Source of the DNA: Candidatus Nitrosopumilus sp.
GTDB lineage: Archaea > Thermoproteota > Nitrososphaeria > Nitrososphaerales > Nitrosopumilaceae
DNA length: 64,000 bases
Assembly (NCBI GenBank): GCA_003331425.1
Contig: QOOS01000001.1
Span: forward strand, 226,262-290,261
Direction of reading: 5' to 3'
The translations under genes and the position numbers were made by a program. Below the pieces are notes generated by a model that saw only the letters and a list, made by a program, of their open reading frames with translations, ran no database searches and was not told the origin of the DNA. Below are positions 17,759 through 26,788 of this stretch, piece after piece; position 1 is the first letter of the stretch, and each line of letters opens with the position of its first letter.

Positions 17759-20620
17759 GTGATTTTGTATAGCGCCTCTACTGATAAGCAGACTCCACCT
17801 CCTGATACTGGAAAATTCATCAGATTAGCCATAATTGCTATTATAGGAATTGTAATTTTTGCAATGGTTGGAAATCAAGCAGTAGTTTTATCAATGAATT
17901 TCACTGAATTTGGTGAACAATTCACAAAACCGCTTTACTATACTGTTCTTTCAACTTTAATTTTATCAGCAATTGCCCTTATTCGTGTAAATATTTCTGG
18001 CAGATCCTCAATTTTTTGGTATGGTATCAATACTGCAATTGGATTTATTGCTAGAGGCCCTCAACAATCTGTTTCAGCAGATATTGAAAGTTTTAGAGAT
18101 TACAAATTAACATCTCCGCAATTCATTCTTTGGCAAATTACTAAGATTCTCCTATTTGGTGCATTCTTTGCAAATATCATGTTTGGATTTGCAGCAATGT
18201 CATTTATCGATGGAAATACTTTGGGTGTTGAAAATTTACCAAATTTATTTTCCTTACCATTTGTAACTCCTGAAACAAATCCAAACTATGCATCTGAAGA
18301 AGTAGTTCCAATGATTCCTGCATTAGTTATTTTAATTCCACCTATTCTTGCAGCAATTGGTTTACGTTTAGTTTTGTATGTTGGTATTCATAGAATAATT
18401 GATGTAGTTACAACTTATTTGAAAGACTCTAAAGAAGGAAAACCACGTTATCTAAATTATGTTTCTACTATTGAAGGAATTTTTGGAATTGCAGTTTTAT
18501 GGGTTGGAGTAAATCTTTTCTTTACTGATCAAATTGACTATAATACAAGATATGTTATAGGTGGAACACTTGCTATTGGTGCAGCTTTAATTGCATTTTC
18601 AATTATTGATAGAATACGAGCACGAGTATTAACTCATATGTTTAAGCGTGATGTGATTATTAGATTTGCAACAATTCTTCTAATTGGATTGATAGTTGGT
18701 GGTACTGTTGCAGTTAACAATAGTATTGCAGATGCTAAAAAAATTGAATTTTTAGGACCATATACTGCTCAACAAATTGGTGTCAATAGACATCTAGGAG
18801 AATTAAATGAAGTTCAAGAAAATATTCATGATGTTCAACTAACATCCGTTTCTGCAAATAATATTAAAAATTATGTTAACCAAAATAGCGATGTACTAGA
18901 TGTTATTCGAGTTTGGGACTGGGAAGCTGCATTTGCCAAATTAAAACCTGAGATAGGATTAATTCCATATGTAGATTTTGAAGATAATGATATTCTTAGA
19001 TTTAACAATACTTTGTATTGGACTGCTTCAATGAAACCAATTTTACCAACTTCAGTTAGTCTTGATAATAGATGGTACAATGAACATCTTGTTTATACTC
19101 ACGTTCCAGAAGGATTTTTGACTCTAGAAGCAACTGATGGTCAGATTGTTGATAGTGGTCAGTTTTTCAAACAAAGAGAAATTTACTATGGTGAAGGTGG
19201 GTTGTTTGAACAAACATGGTCTGGTTATCCAACTGGAAGAGGAGATACAAGTGCAGAATTAGGTGGCGTATCTTATTCTGGAATCGGAGGTCTAGATGTT
19301 CCACCACCACTAAGTTGGATATTTGAACCAAACTTTTTGCTTTCATTCCCGGGCGAATCTGTTCATATAATGAGATACAAAGATGTACATGATAGAATGG
19401 AAACATTGTATCCATATTTCTTATATGATCTGTTTGGAAAAGAATTGGACTCATTACCTGTAACTGATGGTAAAAATTCCTATTGGCTAATTCCATTAAT
19501 TATTGGATTTGATACACGTGATGTTCCTTGGTCTGTTGGTAATCCGTATTTACGTTTAGTAGGTTATGCACTTGTTGATTCGTACAACGGAGATATACAA
19601 TTATTGAAAACTGGAGATGACTTCTTTTCAGATATGTTTGCTGATCAATACTCTGAACAATTCAAACCAATACCAGCTTGGTTAGAGGAACAAATCAGAT
19701 ATCCAGTTGAATTATTTAATTGGAAAACAGAGATGTACAATATTTACCACGTAACTGATGTTGAAACATTTATCCAAGCAAATGAATTTTATGAAATTCC
19801 ACGAGGACTTGACACATACTATGTTGAAGCAAAACCTCCTGGATTTGAACAAACATCATTTTTGGGATTACTTTCATTGGAATTGAAAGGCTCACAAGGA
19901 AGAAATCTTGCAGGATATATGGTAGTTGAAAATGATCTTACCAATTTAGGTAATTTACAATTTTATGAAATACCATTGGACTCTGAAACTAAATTAATTG
20001 GACCTACTGCAGTAAGAGAAGCTCTTGACAGAGATCCTGAATTTGCTCAATTAAAGACATTATTGAGGAATCCAAGAATTGGTGATAATATTTTGTATCG
20101 CGTAGGTGATCATGATGTGTACTTTATTCCTGTTTACACAGCTGGCGCTGGTGGTGTAGTTGCACAATTAGGTACAATTGCAGCTGTTGGTGCAGCATTT
20201 AATGGAGAATACTTTGTAGGACTTGGTGATACTCAAGAAGAGGCATTTGAACAATATTTGAAAAAGGTATCAGGTGTAGCATCAACTACAACTACTGCAG
20301 ATGATGATTATGTTGAATTACTAAAATCAGACAGAATTGATATTATAAAATCTGTATTTGAAAACAATGAAATTGTTATTGCTGAACCAACATCAATTCA
20401 AATTCCATTATCATTTAATGAAGGTGAATTGTTCTTCTTTACTGAAGATGATCGTGCTGATACAGAGGAATTCTTATCCAAATTCATAGATGACTTTGTA
20501 AAACCACGAAGTGATAGAGTATTCATGTGGGAAGAAAATGCAATTTTGAATATTGGAACTGTGTATGTGAAAGATGGATTACCTGAGATACATTATGTAT
20601 CAATTGAGGTTGGCAACTAA
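17759..20620 (+). CDS. UPF0182-family large membrane protein
   Basis: The 953-residue protein starts with a GTG. About seven hydrophobic helices fill residues 20-320 (for example LAIIAIIGIVIFAMVG, PALVILIPPILAAIGLRLVL, FATILLIGLIVGGTVAV). A long soluble C-terminal domain follows, with blocks typical of UPF0182 (the DNRWYNEHLVYTH region, PEGFLTLEA, LSFPGESVHIMRY, LDTYYVEA). The function of the family is not established. The next gene starts immediately after its stop codon, with no spacer, which suggests a shared transcript with the amidotransferase and possibly the C39-like/TPR gene. Confidence 0.85.
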   Translation: MILYSASTDKQTPPPDTGKFIRLAIIAIIGIVIFAMVGNQAVVLSMNFTEFGEQFTKPLYYTVLSTLILSAIALIRVNISGRSSIFWYGINTAIGFIARGPQQSVSADIESFRDYKLTSPQFILWQITKILLFGAFFANIMFGFAAMSFIDGNTLGVENLPNLFSLPFVTPETNPNYASEEVVPMIPALVILIPPILAAIGLRLVLYVGIHRIIDVVTTYLKDSKEGKPRYLNYVSTIEGIFGIAVLWVGVNLFFTDQIDYNTRYVIGGTLAIGAALIAFSIIDRIRARVLTHMFKRDVIIRFATILLIGLIVGGTVAVNNSIADAKKIEFLGPYTAQQIGVNRHLGELNEVQENIHDVQLTSVSANNIKNYVNQNSDVLDVIRVWDWEAAFAKLKPEIGLIPYVDFEDNDILRFNNTLYWTASMKPILPTSVSLDNRWYNEHLVYTHVPEGFLTLEATDGQIVDSGQFFKQREIYYGEGGLFEQTWSGYPTGRGDTSAELGGVSYSGIGGLDVPPPLSWIFEPNFLLSFPGESVHIMRYKDVHDRMETLYPYFLYDLFGKELDSLPVTDGKNSYWLIPLIIGFDTRDVPWSVGNPYLRLVGYALVDSYNGDIQLLKTGDDFFSDMFADQYSEQFKPIPAWLEEQIRYPVELFNWKTEMYNIYHVTDVETFIQANEFYEIPRGLDTYYVEAKPPGFEQTSFLGLLSLELKGSQGRNLAGYMVVENDLTNLGNLQFYEIPLDSETKLIGPTAVREALDRDPEFAQLKTLLRNPRIGDNILYRVGDHDVYFIPVYTAGAGGVVAQLGTIAAVGAAFNGEYFVGLGDTQEEAFEQYLKKVSGVASTTTTADDDYVELLKSDRIDIIKSVFENNEIVIAEPTSIQIPLSFNEGELFFFTEDDRADTEEFLSKFIDDFVKPRSDRVFMWEENAILNIGTVYVKDGLPEIHYVSIEVGN

Positions 20621-21163
20621 TTGCTTCTAGTTGTTGATAATGGTTCTATCTACACAAAACAACTAACAGATTTCTTAACTCAAAAAAAATTTTCTTTTGA
20701 AAAATATACTCCTAATACTTTAGAATTAAATTCATTAAAAAAATATGAATCAATAATTTTATCTGGAAGAAGAAAAAATGATAAAAAAATTAATGAAATA
20801 AATTCAAAAGTTATAAAATATTCAATTGATAATAATAAAAAATTACTTGGTATTTGTTATGGAGCTGAAATATTAGCTCTTACTTTAGGGGGTACTATTA
20901 GAAAATCAACTTCTATTCAAAAAGGTGATGAAATTATTGAAATTTTAGAAAATAATTTAACTTCAAAAAAATCAATCACAGTTTTTGAAAGTCATGCTTT
21001 TGAAATTTCTAAATTACCACCTATGCTAATTACAACTGGAAAATCAAAAAATTGTAAATATGAAATTATTAAACATAAGGAAAAATCAATTTTTGGAACT
21101 CAATTCCATCCTGAAATGAGTATTGATGGCAATAATTTAATTGAAAATTTTTGTTCACTCTGA
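20621..21163 (+). CDS. Class I glutamine amidotransferase (GuaA subunit A-like)
   Basis: The 180-residue stand-alone glutaminase domain. The nucleophile elbow GICYGAE (Cys near 99) and the His-Glu pair in QFHPEMS (about 165) form the catalytic triad of class I amidotransferases. The layout LLVVDNGS...SIILSGRRK...LALTLGG matches the glutaminase subunit of archaeal two-subunit GMP synthase. The synthetase partner is not in the window, so the partner and substrate are inferred. The TTG start follows the TAA of the UPF0182 gene with no intervening base. The gene is more A/T-rich and lysine-rich than its upstream neighbour. Confidence 0.75.
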   Translation: MLLVVDNGSIYTKQLTDFLTQKKFSFEKYTPNTLELNSLKKYESIILSGRRKNDKKINEINSKVIKYSIDNNKKLLGICYGAEILALTLGGTIRKSTSIQKGDEIIEILENNLTSKKSITVFESHAFEISKLPPMLITTGKSKNCKYEIIKHKEKSIFGTQFHPEMSIDGNNLIENFCSL

Positions 21164-21196
21164 TTGATTTAATAACTCTCAAAAATTCTTGTTTTT

Positions 21197-22159
21197 ATGG
21201 ACGAAGAGGATCATCAATTACTCTTACCTTTAGTTGAAGATGAAAATATTTGTCTTCCTTTACCGATTAATGTTGTATCTAGATATTGGAATGTTGAATT
21301 ACCTATGGCTGAGGCTATCGATTCTGCAAAAAAATATTCTGATTTTAATGGAAGTATAATTATTGAAGGGATCGAACTTGCAGAAAGACATGGATTATCT
21401 TGTAAAATTGTTCATTCATCTTTAAATGAATTAAAAAAAATTATTGATTCAGGAATACCACCAATTGTAATTCTTCCTGGAATTCCTGAAATTACACAAC
21501 ATGCTTCAATAATTACTGGTTATAATGAAGATGAAAAAACAATTTTACATTATATTCAAAAAGGTAATCAAGAAGGAGAACAACAAGAAGGTGCAATACC
21601 TCAAGAAATTTTTGATAGAGAATGGTCAGAAGAAGGAAAACTAATGATAATTATTTCACCTCCAGATATTTTATCAAAAATTACTTTAGAAAATGATTCT
21701 AAGAATAAATCTAATCGTTTATGTTTTGATTCTGAAAAACAAAATATTTTACAAAATTATTCTGAAGCACTTTCATCTTTAAAACAATCTATAGAACTTG
21801 ATCCAAATAATTCAACTGCACTACATTTGTATGCAACAATGTTAAATCAACAAAAATCACCTGAATGTGTTTCATTTTATGAACAAAGTTTCAAAATTAA
21901 TTCCAGATCATATTTAACATTTAATGGATTAGGAAATTTTTATTTAAAAACAAATGAATTTGAAAAAGCAGAAAATTTTTACAGTAAAGCAATTGAAATT
22001 AATCCAAAAAGATCTGCAAAAATTTACAAAAATCGTGCTTATCTACGTGAAAAATTAAATAAAAATTCTGATGCTAAGGAAGATCTTAAGTCATATTTGA
22101 AATATTTTCCAAAAGCACCTGATAGAGGAATAATAGAGCAGGCTATTAGAGAAATTTAA
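21197..22159 (+). CDS. C39-peptidase-like domain fused to TPR repeats
   Basis: The 320-residue cytosolic-looking protein has two parts. Residues 1 to about 165 resemble the papain-like C39 fold used by peptide-cleaving leader peptidases and related domains: an early Cys19 in ENICLPLPINVVSRYW and a His102 in QHASIITGYNEDEK, which fit the catalytic Cys and His. Residues about 190-320 form TPR units (SLKQSIELDPNN, FYSKAIEINPKR). No signal peptide or export domain is visible, unlike C39 domains of bacteriocin transporters. Function unknown; a peptidase, or an inactive peptide-binding module with a protein-interaction tail, is possible. Its stop abuts the 3' end of the convergent tRNA-Gly gene. 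Confidence 0.65.
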   Translation: MDEEDHQLLLPLVEDENICLPLPINVVSRYWNVELPMAEAIDSAKKYSDFNGSIIIEGIELAERHGLSCKIVHSSLNELKKIIDSGIPPIVILPGIPEITQHASIITGYNEDEKTILHYIQKGNQEGEQQEGAIPQEIFDREWSEEGKLMIIISPPDILSKITLENDSKNKSNRLCFDSEKQNILQNYSEALSSLKQSIELDPNNSTALHLYATMLNQQKSPECVSFYEQSFKINSRSYLTFNGLGNFYLKTNEFEKAENFYSKAIEINPKRSAKIYKNRAYLREKLNKNSDAKEDLKSYLKYFPKAPDRGIIEQAIREI

Positions 22160-22233
22160 TGCGGAATACGGGATTTGAACCCGTGACCTTCAGCTTGGGA
22201 AGCTGACGTCATACCAGACTAAACTAATTCCGC
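22160..22233 (-). tRNA. tRNA-Gly (anticodon CCC)
   Basis: Read on the minus strand, GCGGAAT at the 5' end pairs perfectly with ATTCCGC at the 3' end. The anticodon stem TCAGC/GCTGA encloses the loop TTCCCAA, giving anticodon CCC, and the T arm ACGGG-TTCGAAT-CCCGT is canonical. Base 22160 supplies an A discriminator; the CCA end is not encoded. No intron is present. The gene lies tail to tail with the C39-like/TPR gene, whose stop codon ends at 22159. Confidence 0.95.
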
Positions 22234-22255
22234 TTACTATTTTTTTTAAATATGA

Positions 22256-22263
22256 TTAAATAT
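22256..22263 (+). promoter_or_regulatory. TATA element of the zinc-ribbon gene at 22284
   Basis: TTAAATAT centred about 25 bases before the ATG at 22284, the distance expected for a leaderless archaeal transcript. This spacing is the reason for choosing that ATG over the upstream in-frame TTG at 22269. Confidence 0.5.
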
Positions 22264-22283
22264 CTTAATTGCGAATATACTGC

Positions 22284-22457
22284 ATGGATGCAAAATGTCC
22301 TGAATGTGAAAGAGTTGCAATTTTGGATGATGATGTTACTAGAGTGAAGTGCCCTCATTGTAATTTTGAAGCAGATTATGACACGTATCTTGAGATAATG
22401 AAAGATCATGCTATGAACATGGCATCAGATTATATTCCAGATCGACCTGGTATGTGA
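22284..22457 (+). CDS. Small zinc-ribbon protein
   Basis: The 57-residue protein has two CxxC knuckles (CPEC and CPHC, residues 5-8 and 25-28) separated by a short beta-prone segment (VAILDDDVTRVK), the classic zinc-ribbon layout. An acidic helical tail rich in Met follows. Such proteins in archaea often act as small nucleic-acid or protein-binding factors; no specific role can be given. It ends one base from the stop codon of another tiny zinc protein on the opposite strand. Confidence 0.7.
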   Translation: MDAKCPECERVAILDDDVTRVKCPHCNFEADYDTYLEIMKDHAMNMASDYIPDRPGM

Positions 22458-22580
22458 TTACCAATAATTGCCTTTATCTGAACAATCTAAATGGGCTCCA
22501 CAATTTGGACAAAACATATGACACGCTTGCATGTCAACCATTTTATTTTCACATCTCGGACATGTGATTTCTTCTTTCAT
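22458..22580 (-). CDS. Tiny zinc-ribbon protein (40 residues)
   Basis: An ATG at 22580 opens a 40-codon frame with CPRC at 7-10, Cys20, then CPNC at 24-27 and a last Cys33. Two CxxC pairs at this spacing make a zinc-ribbon very likely, and such patterning is hard to get by chance in so short a frame. It converges with the zinc-ribbon gene at 22284-22457, the two stop codons being directly adjacent. The name and function are unknown. Confidence 0.65.
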   Translation of the reverse strand: MKEEITCPRCENKMVDMQACHMFCPNCGAHLDCSDKGNYW

Positions 22581-22654
22581 GACTATCTATGGAATTATTG
22601 ATTTAAAAATAATGTCCAAAGGTTAATTAGTACTTCAACTTTTTTTTCGAATAC

Positions 22655-23053
22655 TTGGCAAACTTCAAGCTTACAATATCAGATATCAAAGGAAAGTCTC
22701 TATCTAAGGAACTAAAAGATAGTGATGCAAATCCATTATTAGGATTAGAATTAGGAAATGAAACAGATGCAGCAGTTGTTGGTCTTAGTGGAAAATTAAA
22801 ACTAACTGGTGGTAGCGATAAATCTGGTGTTCCTATGAGAGATGATGTTCATGGTTCTGCAAGAAAACGTGTTTTACTTTCAAAAGGTGTTGGATTACAA
22901 GATGCAGAACATGGTGATCGAGTAAGAAAATTAATTCGTGGAAATATAATCTCTGAAGAAATTTATCAAATAAATTGTAAATTTGATGGTGAATTACCAG
23001 TTGAAGCACCTGCAGAAGAACCAGCTGCAGAAACTGAAGATAAGAAAGAATAA
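22655..23053 (+). CDS. rps6e: 30S ribosomal protein S6e
   Basis: Small-subunit ribosomal protein (132 residues) with the S6e core: ANFKLTISDIKGKS, the LLGLELG loop, LTGGSDKSGVPMRDDVHG (about 51-68) and RKRVLLSKGVG. The C-terminus carries an acidic Glu/Ala/Pro-rich tail (about 110-132) beyond the conserved domain. It starts with a TTG directly before the conserved ANF; no ATG is available. It heads the widely conserved archaeal cluster S6e, aIF2 gamma, PIN protein. Confidence 0.93.
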   Translation: MANFKLTISDIKGKSLSKELKDSDANPLLGLELGNETDAAVVGLSGKLKLTGGSDKSGVPMRDDVHGSARKRVLLSKGVGLQDAEHGDRVRKLIRGNIISEEIYQINCKFDGELPVEAPAEEPAAETEDKKE

Positions 23054-23084
23054 CTTAACATATACCGATTCTATATTTTGACTC

Positions 23085-24347
23085 ATGCATTGGCGAGAAA
23101 CGCTTCCTGATTGGTACATCAAAAAATATGGTTATCAACCATGTGTCAATATAGGAACTTCAGGACATGTAGATCATGGAAAAACTAGTCTAATTCAAGC
23201 ATTAACAGGTTCATGGACAAGTGTACATAGTCAAGAATTAAAACGTGGAATTACAATACGTGTTGGTTATTCTGATGCTGCTTTTTACAAATGTAAAACA
23301 TGTGAAGAACCGCTAGGATATTCTACAACTCCAAAATGTAATAATTGTGGAGATGAAAGTGAATTATCTCGAGTTGTAAGTTTTGTAGATAGTCCTGGAC
23401 ACGAAAGTTTGATGGCAAATATGCTTTCAGGTTCTGCATTGATGGATGGAGCATTATTGTTAGTTGCAGCAAATGAACAAGTTCCAAGACCACAAACAAA
23501 AGAACATCTTTTAGCTCTGCAAACTCTTGGAATTAAACAAATAGTTGTACTTCAAAATAAAGTAGATTTACTTTCTCGTGATGAAGTATTAGCAAATTAT
23601 AAAGAAATTACAAAATTTGTCAAGGACACTAATGCTGAAAAATCCCCAATCATTCCAATTTCTGCTCAATCTGGTTTAAATCTTGATGCATTAATTGGTT
23701 TAATAGAATCTACGATTAAAACACCTGAACGAGATGAAAAAGCTGATCCAGTAATGCATGTTTTACGTTCTTTTGATGTCAACAAACCTGGTATCAAATT
23801 GAAAGATATCAAAGGAGGTGTAATTGGTGGAAGTTTAACTCAAGGAATTTTTAATGTTGGTGATGAAATTGAAATTAAACCAGGTCTAATGAATGAAAAA
23901 AAGAAATCATATGAACCAATTCTTACAGAAATTACCTCATTAGGAACTGCTGCAGGAATTGTTGAATCAGTAAAACCTGGAGGTTTAGTTGCAATTGGTA
24001 CAAAATTAGATCCATCTATGACTAGAAGTGATTCATTTATTGGTTCAGTAATTGGAAAACCTGGAACACTTCCTGAAAATTCTACAAAACTAAAACTTAG
24101 TGTAAATTTATTTGATGCAGCTGTGGGAACTACTGAAGATATCAAAGTTAATCCTATTCAAAATGGTGAATTACTTCGATTAAACATTGGAACTGCTCCT
24201 GTTTTAGGTAAAGTCACAAAAGTCAAATCATCTAATGTCGAAATTGAACTTAGACGTCCTGCTTGCATCTTTAAAGATGGACATGTTGCAATTAGTAGAA
24301 GAATTGCTGAAAGATGGAGATTGATTGGTGCAGGTATAGTTGGTTGA
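23085..24347 (+). CDS. eif2g: Translation initiation factor aIF2 subunit gamma
   Basis: GTPase subunit (420 residues) that binds initiator Met-tRNA. The P-loop GHVDHGKTS (about 26-34), switch 2 DSPGHE (about 102-107), NKVD (about 162-165) and the zinc knuckle CKTC...CNNC (about 69-89) are all in place. The C-terminal beta-barrel domains include the aIF2 gamma signature LRRPACIFKDGHVAISRR. It begins 31 bases after S6e and its 3' end overlaps the PIN gene by 8 bases, so all three are probably co-transcribed. The alpha subunit is encoded at 25.3-26.1 kb on the other strand. Confidence 0.95.
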   Translation: MHWRETLPDWYIKKYGYQPCVNIGTSGHVDHGKTSLIQALTGSWTSVHSQELKRGITIRVGYSDAAFYKCKTCEEPLGYSTTPKCNNCGDESELSRVVSFVDSPGHESLMANMLSGSALMDGALLLVAANEQVPRPQTKEHLLALQTLGIKQIVVLQNKVDLLSRDEVLANYKEITKFVKDTNAEKSPIIPISAQSGLNLDALIGLIESTIKTPERDEKADPVMHVLRSFDVNKPGIKLKDIKGGVIGGSLTQGIFNVGDEIEIKPGLMNEKKKSYEPILTEITSLGTAAGIVESVKPGGLVAIGTKLDPSMTRSDSFIGSVIGKPGTLPENSTKLKLSVNLFDAAVGTTEDIKVNPIQNGELLRLNIGTAPVLGKVTKVKSSNVEIELRRPACIFKDGHVAISRRIAERWRLIGAGIVG

Positions 24348-24708
24348 AGTAATCTGTGATACCAATTTTTTAATACATTTAGCAACTAGACGAATCAAAA
24401 ATATTGATAATTTGGATATGGAAATAGGCTCAATTTCTTTTATTGTTCCCGAAGTTGTTAAAAATGAATTAACAAAATTACAACAAATTCCAGAAAAAAC
24501 CCAAGAAATTACTCAAACATTAAATTTTATTAAAAAATTTAAAATTATTCAAATAAATGGAATTTATGCAGATGAAGAGTTAATCAAGTATGTAAAAAAT
24601 AAGCGAAGTATAATTGGTACAATGGATAAAGTACTTAAAAATAAAATCAAAAAACTTGATAGTTCTATTTTATCAATTCATAATGACAAAATAATTCTTG
24701 AAAGTTAG
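24340..24708 (+). CDS. PIN-domain protein of the Fcf1-like archaeal rRNA-processing group
   Basis: The 122-residue protein is a single PIN nuclease domain. The first acidic residue is in VICDTNFLIH (Asp7), a second in VPEVVKNEL (about 48), and the last group in TMDKVLKNKIKKLD (about 95-108). Its place directly after aIF2 gamma, with an 8-base overlap, is conserved in many archaea, where it is annotated as an Fcf1/VapC9-like nuclease involved in rRNA processing. No antitoxin gene is beside it, so a toxin role is less likely. Confidence 0.75.
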   Translation: MVEVICDTNFLIHLATRRIKNIDNLDMEIGSISFIVPEVVKNELTKLQQIPEKTQEITQTLNFIKKFKIIQINGIYADEELIKYVKNKRSIIGTMDKVLKNKIKKLDSSILSIHNDKIILES

Positions 24709-24742
24709 AAAACTTTATTTTTAAATTAATTAATTGAACTCT

Positions 24743-25171
24743 ATGTCTGAATTTACTATTACTAGTTCTGATTTTAATGATGGAGATGAAATTCCAAACA
24801 AATTTGGCTACAAATTTGAAAATAAAGAACCAAAATTAGATTTTAAAAATATACCAGATGGTACGAAAAGTATTGGTTTAATCATGGATGATCCTGATGC
24901 AGTGGCTGCAGTTGGAAAAGTCTGGGTTCATTGGCTATATTATTTTGAATATCCTACAAAAAATCTAATTGTAGAAGGCAAAACCGATTTTGATGAGATT
25001 GGATATGGTGGACCAGCACCACCTAATGGAAGGCATACCTACATCTTCAAAGGATATGCACTTGATACGACATTAGATTTGAAAAAAGGTTATTCTAAAC
25101 AAGAATTAGAAAGTTTGATGCAAGGTCATATTATTGAAGAAGCAAAATTAACTGGAACTTTTGCTCCTTAA
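24743..25171 (+). CDS. YbhB/YbcL-type PEBP family protein
   Basis: Small ligand-binding protein (142 residues from ATG 24743) of the phosphatidylethanolamine-binding/Raf kinase inhibitor-like family. Signature parts are MDDPDAVA (about 46-53), VHWLYY, GYGGPAPPNGRHTYIFKGYALD (about 92-113) and a C-terminal GTFAP. The open frame extends three codons upstream to a TTG, but the ATG matches the usual N-terminus. No signal peptide. The cellular ligand in prokaryotes is not known. Confidence 0.88.
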   Translation: MSEFTITSSDFNDGDEIPNKFGYKFENKEPKLDFKNIPDGTKSIGLIMDDPDAVAAVGKVWVHWLYYFEYPTKNLIVEGKTDFDEIGYGGPAPPNGRHTYIFKGYALDTTLDLKKGYSKQELESLMQGHIIEEAKLTGTFAP

Positions 25172-25180
25172 CGTTATTTT

Positions 25181-25336
25181 TTAAGAATATCTTTCTGCTA
25201 ATCTATATCTCATGTATTTATCGTCTGGTGAAAATTTAGCTGGATGTACTGATTTTGTATCTTCACCACATTCTGGGCATTTAGTTTTTAACGTATAGTG
25301 ACTACATTTTGAGCATTTTCTTAATTGAAATCTCAT
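25181..25336 (-). CDS. nop10: Ribosome biogenesis protein aNop10
   Basis: Component (51 residues) of H/ACA ribonucleoproteins that guide pseudouridine formation in rRNA. The protein has the complete family pattern: [21 protein letters not shown] (zinc-binding CxxC pairs at 8-11 and 20-23), then [15 protein letters not shown] (31-45). It starts one base after the aIF2 alpha stop codon, the usual archaeal pairing, so the two are co-transcribed. It was found by reading the short gap by eye; length and every conserved block are normal. Confidence 0.92.
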   Translation of the reverse strand: MRFQLRKCSKCSHYTLKTKCPECGEDTKSVHPAKFSPDDKYMRYRLAERYS

Positions 25337-25337
25337 T

Positions 25338-26129
25338 TTAATTTTCTCTTGTTTTCTTAGAATCTTCTCTTGTAAAATTGAATGAACCTTTTTTCTTTTC
25401 TATATTGGTTTGAATTTCTTGAATTATTGGTTTTAATGATTTTTCAGCAGATTTAAAATCTTCAGCTGTAATTGATATTCTGTATTTTGGTGCACCTAAA
25501 TATGTAATATCCATTGTTGAATCTTTTTTTATTACATCCAACAGTGTTTTTTTAATTATTTCAACTCCATCTGATTTATTATTTGTAATTTCCATAATTC
25601 CTCTAATTTCTACTGATGGTAATTTTATTTTTGAACAGATTTCCTCAATTGCAGTTGTAGTCTTTTTTGCTAATTTTAATTCTTTAACTGTAATAATTCC
25701 ATTTCTTGCAATTTCCATAAATGCATCATACACTGAATCAAATTTTGTATAAATTTTATCTTCAATTTTTTCAATTTCTTCATCAGATAGTTTTGCTTTA
25801 TCTTGTACATTTTGTAACAAAGTTTTTCCTTTTTCATATTTTTTAACTTCTTTTAATTTCTGCTTTTTTTGATCTTTAGAGACTTGTTTTAATGACAAAT
25901 CGATATCCCCTGCTTTTACTTTTTTTACAAGTAAAACTTTCTTTTCTCCATCTTTTACAAATCTATTGACTGATCTAATCCAACCTGGTGCAATTTCAGA
26001 AATATGTAAAAATCCTTGAATATCCTCATATTCGTCTAATGTGACATATGCTCCATGATCCATTACTTTAGTAACTGTGGCTAGAATGATTTCCCCTTGT
26101 TCTGGCATTTCTTGAATTTCAGTGGACAA
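25338..26129 (-). CDS. eif2a: Translation initiation factor aIF2 subunit alpha
   Basis: The 263-residue subunit of the initiator-tRNA binding complex. An S1 RNA-binding domain fills residues 10-85 ([53 protein letters not shown]). A helical domain (about 90-170) and a C-terminal alpha-beta domain (about 175-255) that contacts gamma follow. The Ser-51-like position of the eukaryotic kinase target is in the GWIRSVNR segment. Nop10 lies directly downstream. Confidence 0.93.
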   Translation of the reverse strand: MSTEIQEMPEQGEIILATVTKVMDHGAYVTLDEYEDIQGFLHISEIAPGWIRSVNRFVKDGEKKVLLVKKVKAGDIDLSLKQVSKDQKKQKLKEVKKYEKGKTLLQNVQDKAKLSDEEIEKIEDKIYTKFDSVYDAFMEIARNGIITVKELKLAKKTTTAIEEICSKIKLPSVEIRGIMEITNNKSDGVEIIKKTLLDVIKKDSTMDITYLGAPKYRISITAEDFKSAEKSLKPIIQEIQTNIEKKKGSFNFTREDSKKTREN

Positions 26130-26169
26130 TTCTTCTAAAAATTTCCAATCTGTAAATTAATGTTGCTCG

Positions 26170-26703
26170 TTAGAAGTCAATCCCTTCTTTTGCTTTTATA
26201 CCCTTTTGAAATGGATGCTTAATTTCTTTCATTTCCGTTACTAGATCTGCTGCCTCAATTACTTCTTCTTTAGCATAATTACCTGTTAACACTAGATCTA
26301 CATTTTCAGGTTTAGATTTTATTAAATCTAAAACATCATCAAGAGAAATTAAATTGAGATTTACTGCATAATTTATTTCGTCCAAAATTACTATGTCGTA
26401 TTTGCCTGATTGTATTTTTTCATTACTAATTCTAATTGCTTCTTTTGCAATCTCTTGATGATCTTCTTTTGGACTTTTATCGTCTATTATTCCAACAAAT
26501 CCTTTACCTATAGCAACCATTTCAAATTCTGGTTCCAATCGTTTTGATGATTCCATTTCACCGTAATGCCAGGAACCTTTAATGAATTGAATCATGCATA
26601 TTTTCTTTTTATAACCAGTAGCTCTTAATGCAATTCCTAATGCTGCAGTAGTTTTCCCCTTACCCTTTCCTGTATAAACAATTGTTAATCCATTTTTGCT
26701 CAT
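26170..26703 (-). CDS. cobO: Corrinoid adenosyltransferase (CobO/BtuR type)
   Basis: The 177-residue enzyme transfers the adenosyl group of ATP to cobalt(I) corrinoid, giving the coenzyme form. The P-loop GKGKGKTTAALGIALRA (about 11-27) is the CobA/CobO signature, followed by MIQFIKGSWHYGE (about 37-49), VILDEINYAVNLNL (about 102-115) and LVLTGNYA. The start is ATG at 26703. It is divergent from the cobyrinate amidase gene, with 85 bases between, so the two may share a control region. Confidence 0.93.
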   Translation of the reverse strand: MSKNGLTIVYTGKGKGKTTAALGIALRATGYKKKICMIQFIKGSWHYGEMESSKRLEPEFEMVAIGKGFVGIIDDKSPKEDHQEIAKEAIRISNEKIQSGKYDIVILDEINYAVNLNLISLDDVLDLIKSKPENVDLVLTGNYAKEEVIEAADLVTEMKEIKHPFQKGIKAKEGIDF

Positions 26704-26788
26704 AATGACAAGTTAATTTTTATCAGTAAAAACATTCGTAATTTTTGAAAGGTATCAATTTAAATAAAAAAAAAATTCTACACATACA

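Noticed and set aside
17759..22159. Defence or mobile element around the UPF0182, amidotransferase and C39-like genes
   Set aside because: No integrase, transposase, inverted repeats or foreign composition; the flanking tRNA-Gly is intact and has no duplicated 3' end.
24340..24708. Toxin of a VapBC toxin-antitoxin pair
   Set aside because: No antitoxin gene is adjacent, and the position after aIF2 gamma is conserved for the rRNA-processing PIN protein.
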